Source: CAZNKU01 sp964573775
GTDB lineage: Bacteria; Bacillota; Clostridia; Monoglobales; Firm-18
DNA: 42,477 bases
Assembly (NCBI GenBank): GCA_964573775.1
Contig: CAZNKU010000010.1
Span: forward strand, 1-42,477
Direction: 5' to 3'
Shown here: one piece after another, positions 38,874-42,477 of the stretch
Numbering within the stretch: the first letter of the stretch is position 1
How the letters are laid out: each line of letters starts with the position of its first letter
Made by a program: the position numbers and the translations under genes
Notes under the pieces: generated by a model
Database searches by the model: none
What the model was told of the DNA's origin: nothing
The model's input: the letters and a program-made list of their open reading frames with translations, nothing else

Positions 38874-40424
38874 ATGACAGAACTCAACAAAGAAAATGTA
38901 TGTATAGGTGAAAAATCCATAGCTCTGTTTTCACAAGTCTACTGTGAAGCAGATGTTATTGTGCCCGATGTGTACCCCGATATATCCAAAATCATACACG
39001 TAAGCTCCACCGCAGGCATAACTGACAAAAAATGCTCTGCCAACCGTATGAGTGTGGATGGCAGGTCAGAAATTGTAATACTCTATTCAGGTGATGACAA
39101 TAATGTGTACAGCATTTCCACCGGCCAGAATTTTTCGCACCTTATAGATGCAAAGGGCTGTACCGAGGGAATGTACGCCGAAGCGGAAATTAATGTGGAT
39201 AATATAGACTTCACCGTTTTAAACTCAAGAAAGCTTAACATAAAAGTTCTTATGGGAATAGACGCGAATGTCTTAGAAGATGTAACTGCAGAGATATGTA
39301 CTTCAATGGCTACCGATGACCCCTATGAAATTTTAAATTCAACAGTTTCTCCATATCGCACGGTAAGCAGGGTATGTGAACAATTATGTATACGTGAAAA
39401 GCTGGAAATACCAAGTGGTAAACCTTCAATTGAAAAAATACTGCGCACGGACGTTTGTATAAGAAACAAAGAGCATTCTCTGAGCACAGATAAAATGATG
39501 ATAAAGGGTATACTTATTATATCAACTGTATATTGCAGTGATATTGACGGCAAAATACATTGTGTTGAGCACGAGGTTCCCTTTGCGGAAATGATTGGTA
39601 TGCCCGATGTTACAGAGGATATGGACTCAAAACTTAAGCTATGTATAAACAGAATATTTTACAAGCCCGAGCCGGATGCGGACGGCGACTGCAGACATAT
39701 TATGATAGAATGTATAGTAACAGCCAATGCCAAAGCCTGCAAACAGTTTGACCTGAACATTGTAAAAGATGTTTATTGTACAAAATACCCCATTATACCG
39801 GAACGGGATAATTCTGTAATAACAACACTTGTTGAAGAAAACAGCTGTCAGATTTCTTCAAAGGATATTGTTTCATTAAGCGATGATATGGCGGACATAG
39901 CACAGATTTTCAACATCTGCCCCAAGGTGCACCTTGCCAACACTACTGCAGACTCAAACAAGGTTACGGTAGAGGGAATTATAGAAACAGATATTATGTA
40001 TGTGTCCGACAGTGCCGAAAGCCCGATAAATACACACAGACATACTCAGAAATTCTCCCACTCCTTTGAAATACCTGATTGCAGTGAGGAACTGATATAC
40101 GATGTTCACATAGATATCGTACATTCATCTTACACCATAAGTATGGGAAAGGAAATCGATTTGCGCTTTGTATTGCAGTTAGATACAGATGTTCTTTCAA
40201 ACCACAGAACGGAATATGTAAAGTCACTGCAACCGGATGAAGAAAAATGCTATGATACTAAAAAATCCTACTGTATAAAGATTTATTTTGCAAAAAAACA
40301 TGATGATTTGTGGTCCATTGCAAAACGGCATAAAATTACAAGGAAAGCTTTGATGGAAATAAACAACATATCCTCAGACAGTGAAATCTTTGACGGCAGA
40401 CAGCTTATGATACCCATAAAATAG
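38874..40424 (+). CDS. SPOCS (DUF3794) and LysM domain spore coat assembly protein, SipL-like
   Basis: 516 residues. Two or three repeats of the DUF3794/SPOCS fold (VYCEADVIVPDVYPDISKII near the start; PSIEKILRTDVCI about 185; IVKDVYCTKYPIIPE about 315) and a C-terminal LysM (DDLWSIAKRHKITRKALMEI). This is the layout of Clostridioides difficile SipL, the partner of SpoIVA in coat localisation. ACGGAGG start site. No spoIVA gene is in the window. A weak sigma-E-like pair (TTATTATTT, CATAAATA near 38803) lies upstream; not certain. Confidence 0.88.
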   Translation: MTELNKENVCIGEKSIALFSQVYCEADVIVPDVYPDISKIIHVSSTAGITDKKCSANRMSVDGRSEIVILYSGDDNNVYSISTGQNFSHLIDAKGCTEGMYAEAEINVDNIDFTVLNSRKLNIKVLMGIDANVLEDVTAEICTSMATDDPYEILNSTVSPYRTVSRVCEQLCIREKLEIPSGKPSIEKILRTDVCIRNKEHSLSTDKMMIKGILIISTVYCSDIDGKIHCVEHEVPFAEMIGMPDVTEDMDSKLKLCINRIFYKPEPDADGDCRHIMIECIVTANAKACKQFDLNIVKDVYCTKYPIIPERDNSVITTLVEENSCQISSKDIVSLSDDMADIAQIFNICPKVHLANTTADSNKVTVEGIIETDIMYVSDSAESPINTHRHTQKFSHSFEIPDCSEELIYDVHIDIVHSSYTISMGKEIDLRFVLQLDTDVLSNHRTEYVKSLQPDEEKCYDTKKSYCIKIYFAKKHDDLWSIAKRHKITRKALMEINNISSDSEIFDGRQLMIPIK

Positions 40425-40468
40425 TTGACGATACCCTCCGTTTATGTTATTATGCAAACGGAGGGTTT
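40425..40468 (+). promoter_or_regulatory. promoter with large overlapping inverted repeat
   Basis: TTGACG (40425-40430) and TATTAT (40448-40453) are 17 bases apart, and a perfect 11-base inverted repeat, ACCCTCCGTTT / AAACGGAGGGT (about 40433-40443 / 40456-40466), fills the spacer and the start site. It begins right at the stop of the SipL-like gene. It may be a promoter-operator for the next gene or a weak terminator; no T-run follows. Confidence 0.45.
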
Positions 40469-40528
40469 GTATATAAAAAGACTACTTAAAAAACACTTTT
40501 AAAGATAAAGCCGTAAAGGAGAAACAAA

Positions 40529-41161
40529 ATGGAGATTTGCAATGTGTGCGGAAAAGAAATTGAAGAAAATGAAATTATAAAAAATGTATCTGATGACGGA
40601 ACAGAATATTGCATCTGCAAAGAGTGTAACGAAGGTGTGGAAGTAAAAGACACCACAGAATATTACATTTGCAAGCAATGCGGATACCCTCAGCCGAAAA
40701 AAGAATTTAAAGGAATGTGCGGTTTTTGTGAACAGACTAAGGATTTTGAAATGCTTGAACTTACAGCTGTGGAGGAAGAACTGTTATACAACGAACCTCA
40801 AAAATTATACAAGGAAAAATTGGGAGAAATACAAGCAAAAAAAATTGCGGAATGGATAGAAAGTCCACAGCGTAAGGAAGTTGGTATACGCCACAAACGC
40901 GACAGACTTATAGACACAGCTTCCCTGGTAGGAATAATATTGGCATATATTTTACTGGAATTTACCATGGGTGCCTACTCCCCGGATAATAAACTTAAAT
41001 TTTTTACGTTGCTTGTACTTACAGTAATTACACTTGTTGCTTCGCCGGCATTTAAAAAAGCCGACAGAAAGCCACGCAAAAATCCTCTGCCTATATGGAG
41101 TATTTATGTGATTATGGCTGTACTTGTAGACATATTTGTTTTGGTTTTGAAATTTGCATAA
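40529..41161 (+). CDS. zinc-ribbon membrane protein of unknown function
   Basis: 210 residues. CNVC and CKEC (C4/C7 and about C31/C34), then CKQC and CGFC (about 49-70) make two zinc ribbons. A charged helical region follows, then three membrane helices (about 128-145, 153-170 and 188-208). It is unrelated in detail to the zinc-ribbon protein at 414-1187. AAGGAG start site; single gene with terminator. No family or function recognised. Confidence 0.65.
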   Translation: MEICNVCGKEIEENEIIKNVSDDGTEYCICKECNEGVEVKDTTEYYICKQCGYPQPKKEFKGMCGFCEQTKDFEMLELTAVEEELLYNEPQKLYKEKLGEIQAKKIAEWIESPQRKEVGIRHKRDRLIDTASLVGIILAYILLEFTMGAYSPDNKLKFFTLLVLTVITLVASPAFKKADRKPRKNPLPIWSIYVIMAVLVDIFVLVLKFA

Positions 41162-41165
41162 CGAC

Positions 41166-41197
41166 AAAAACCCAAGGATAACTCCTTGGGTTTTTTA
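41166..41197. terminator. bidirectional terminator
   Basis: AAAAACCCAAGGA / TCCTTGGGTTTTT stem between the convergent zinc-ribbon gene and rpmE. Confidence 0.85.
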
Positions 41198-41227
41198 TCT
41201 AATCTCTGATTTAAAAATCTTTTTAAA

Positions 41228-41434
41228 TTACTTCTGTGCTGCTTCGAAACGCTTTTTAAATCTGTCAACACGACCGCCTGTATCAACAAGCTTCTGTTTT
41301 CCTGTGAAGAAAGGATGACACTTACTGCATATTTCAACTTTGATATCTTCCTTAGTTGAACCTGTTTCAATAACGTTACCGCAAGCACAAGTTATTGTAG
41401 TCTGTTTATAATCAGGATGTATACCTTGTTTCAT
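41228..41434 (-). CDS. rpmE: 50S ribosomal protein L31, zinc-binding type
   Basis: 68 residues: MKQGIHPDYKQTTITCACGN, then CSKCHPFFTGKQKLVDTGGR. Cysteines C16, C18, C36 and C39 make it the zinc-containing C+ form, not the zinc-free YtiA paralogue. AGAGGTGAA start site and own promoter. Confidence 0.95.
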   Translation of the reverse strand: MKQGIHPDYKQTTITCACGNVIETGSTKEDIKVEICSKCHPFFTGKQKLVDTGGRVDRFKKRFEAAQK

Positions 41435-41471
41435 TCTGTTTCACCTCTTCTGCAAATTCTGTAACACAGCA

Positions 41472-41500
41472 ATTATAACACACCAAAATGCAAAAATCAA
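41472..41500 (-). promoter_or_regulatory. promoter of rpmE
   Basis: On the minus strand TTGATT (41495-41500) and TATAAT (41472-41477) with a 17-base spacer. Confidence 0.75.
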
Positions 41501-41625
41501 GCATTTTTTTAATTTTTTATATTTTGTTTTTTGCGTCAGCACACAAAATCTGCACATAATGTGGAATTTTTTGAATTTTTGAATTCTATTAACAATAAAT
41601 TGTGGTTAAAAATTTTTAAAATTAT

Positions 41626-41856
41626 TTATAAAACTGCTGAAATGTTGTCTTCAATCCAGTCATCAAATACAATTCCCTGCTCTTTTGCCATCTTTATAAG
41701 GTAATCACACTTCTTTCTTGCAACGGCAATCTGGAGTGTGCAGATATCGATAAGTTCATTTGTATCGGCATAGTCAAAGCTTCGTGTTGCAATATATAAT
41801 TCTTCTCTTGCCTTTTCCATGTCCTGTTTAAGCTCAGAATAAGTCAATTTGTCCAA
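41626..41856 (-). CDS. DUF2508 (YaaL-like) family protein
   Basis: 76 residues, starting with TTG behind AAGGAGGG six bases upstream. KAREELYIATRSFDYAD, NELIDICTLQIAVARKKCDYLIK resembles the DUF2508/YaaL pattern (xxFDxVxDPxLIDxAIYxxxAAxxKYxYLL). YaaL lies next to recR in Bacillus; here it is 13 kb away beside ppdK. All helical, cytoplasmic, function unknown. Confidence 0.65.
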   Translation of the reverse strand: MDKLTYSELKQDMEKAREELYIATRSFDYADTNELIDICTLQIAVARKKCDYLIKMAKEQGIVFDDWIEDNISAVL

Positions 41857-41935
41857 TTTTATCCCTCCTTATTGTAATATTATTCACTTTCATACTGATT
41901 TTATACCAAAAACTTCCTGTTTTTTTATGTTTATG

Positions 41936-41964
41936 TTGACAATTACTAGTTTTTACTTTATAAT
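41936..41964 (+). promoter_or_regulatory. perfect-consensus sigma-A promoter of ppdK
   Basis: TTGACA (41936-41941) and TATAAT (41959-41964) with a 17-base spacer, about 35 bases before the start codon. High expression is expected. Confidence 0.9.
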
Positions 41965-41997
41965 AATAAGGCTAAATATATTTACGGAGGGAAAAAT

Positions 41998-42477
41998 ATG
42001 GCTAAAAAATTTGTATACCTATTCAGTGAAGGTAATGCCACAATGAGAAACCTATTGGGTGGCAAAGGTGCTAACTTGGCAGAAATGACAGGCCTTGGCA
42101 TGCCGGTACCTCAAGGATTTACAATTACTACTGAGGCATGCACACAGTATTATGAAGACGGCGAAAAAATTAACGACGATATTCAGGCAGAAATTATAGA
42201 ATATATCGGCAAAATGGAAGAAATCACAGGTAAGAAATTCGGTGATCTTGAAAATCCACTTTTGGTATCCGTACGTTCAGGTGCAAGAGCATCTATGCCT
42301 GGTATGATGGATACAATCCTTAACCTTGGTCTTAACGAAGATGTTGTTAATGCAATTGCAGAAAAAACAGGCAATGACCGTTGGGCATGGGACTGCTACA
42401 GAAGATTTATCCAGATGTACTCAGACGTTGTTATGGAAGTTGGTAAGAAGTATTTTGAACAGCTTATCGACAAAATG
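41998..42477 (+). CDS. ppdK: pyruvate, phosphate dikinase (5' part, cut by window end)
   Basis: The first 160 codons, open to the window edge. KFVYLFSEGNATMRNLLGGK, GANLAEMTGLGMPVPQGFTI and LVSVRSGARASMPGMMDTIL are the nucleotide-binding domain motifs of PPDK (full length about 880 residues). It interconverts pyruvate, ATP and Pi with PEP, AMP and PPi, a common glycolytic step in anaerobes. Start ATG 41998 behind CGGAGGG. Confidence 0.95.
   Translation, partial: MAKKFVYLFSEGNATMRNLLGGKGANLAEMTGLGMPVPQGFTITTEACTQYYEDGEKINDDIQAEIIEYIGKMEEITGKKFGDLENPLLVSVRSGARASMPGMMDTILNLGLNEDVVNAIAEKTGNDRWAWDCYRRFIQMYSDVVMEVGKKYFEQLIDKM

Noticed and set aside
1..42477. CRISPR arrays, tRNA and rRNA genes
   Set aside because: I saw no regularly spaced repeat array, no cas-like gene and no tRNA or rRNA sequence, though a short tRNA could be missed by eye.

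Overview
The window reads as chromosomal DNA of a low-GC, spore-forming anaerobe of the Clostridia. The evidence is a Bacillus-type long SRP RNA beside dnaX-ybaB-recR, a sporulation group (Spo0A, SpoIVB, a PdaA-like deacetylase, a SipL-like SPOCS/LysM protein), pyruvate phosphate dikinase, an SLH-domain surface protein, the GGGtGRT/scaffold pair typical of anaerobes, T-box control, several TTG/GTG starts with strong AGGAGG-type ribosome sites, and sigma-A promoters with 17-base spacers. The genus cannot be fixed from sequence alone.

Layout. Bases 1-5550 look accessory: a minus-strand group (amidoligase, class II glutamine amidotransferase, Mor-like regulator, zinc-ribbon membrane protein, DUF2085 protein) faces a divergent Shedu-like nuclease gene. 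A gene-poor stretch with a tandem 11-base repeat resembling integrase arm sites and several inverted repeats follows. Bases 5550-24990 hold surface, transport and envelope genes: a beta-lactamase-fold serine hydrolase, an AEC transporter with an aminotransferase, a T-box controlled sodium:solute symporter, a purine permease, an SLH protein, a penicillin-binding protein, an RluA-type pseudouridine synthase, a PAP2 protein, a small XRE/Cys-rich pair, GGGtGRT with its Fe-S scaffold, and an amino-acid ABC transporter. Bases 25230-33300 are housekeeping: SRP RNA, dnaX, ybaB, recR, hflX, yigZ, tsaE, tsaB, rpiB, a dCMP deaminase and a ParB-like gene in one direction. Bases 33300-40430 carry sporulation control and spore-envelope genes plus rqcH. 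Bases 40430-42477 carry a zinc-ribbon membrane protein, rpmE, a DUF2508 gene and the start of ppdK.

The most notable observations are: (1) the ABC substrate-binding protein at 22691-23509 has its two lobes in reversed order, a natural circular permutation; (2) a T-box with an apparent UAC (tyrosine) specifier sits ahead of an SSS symporter; (3) an unannotated small RNA at about 34570-34683 on the minus strand has its own consensus promoter and terminator between spo0A and a small XRE gene; (4) an amidoligase/amidotransferase pair lies divergent to a Shedu-type defence nuclease. All functional calls are from reading motifs by eye; no database search was possible.
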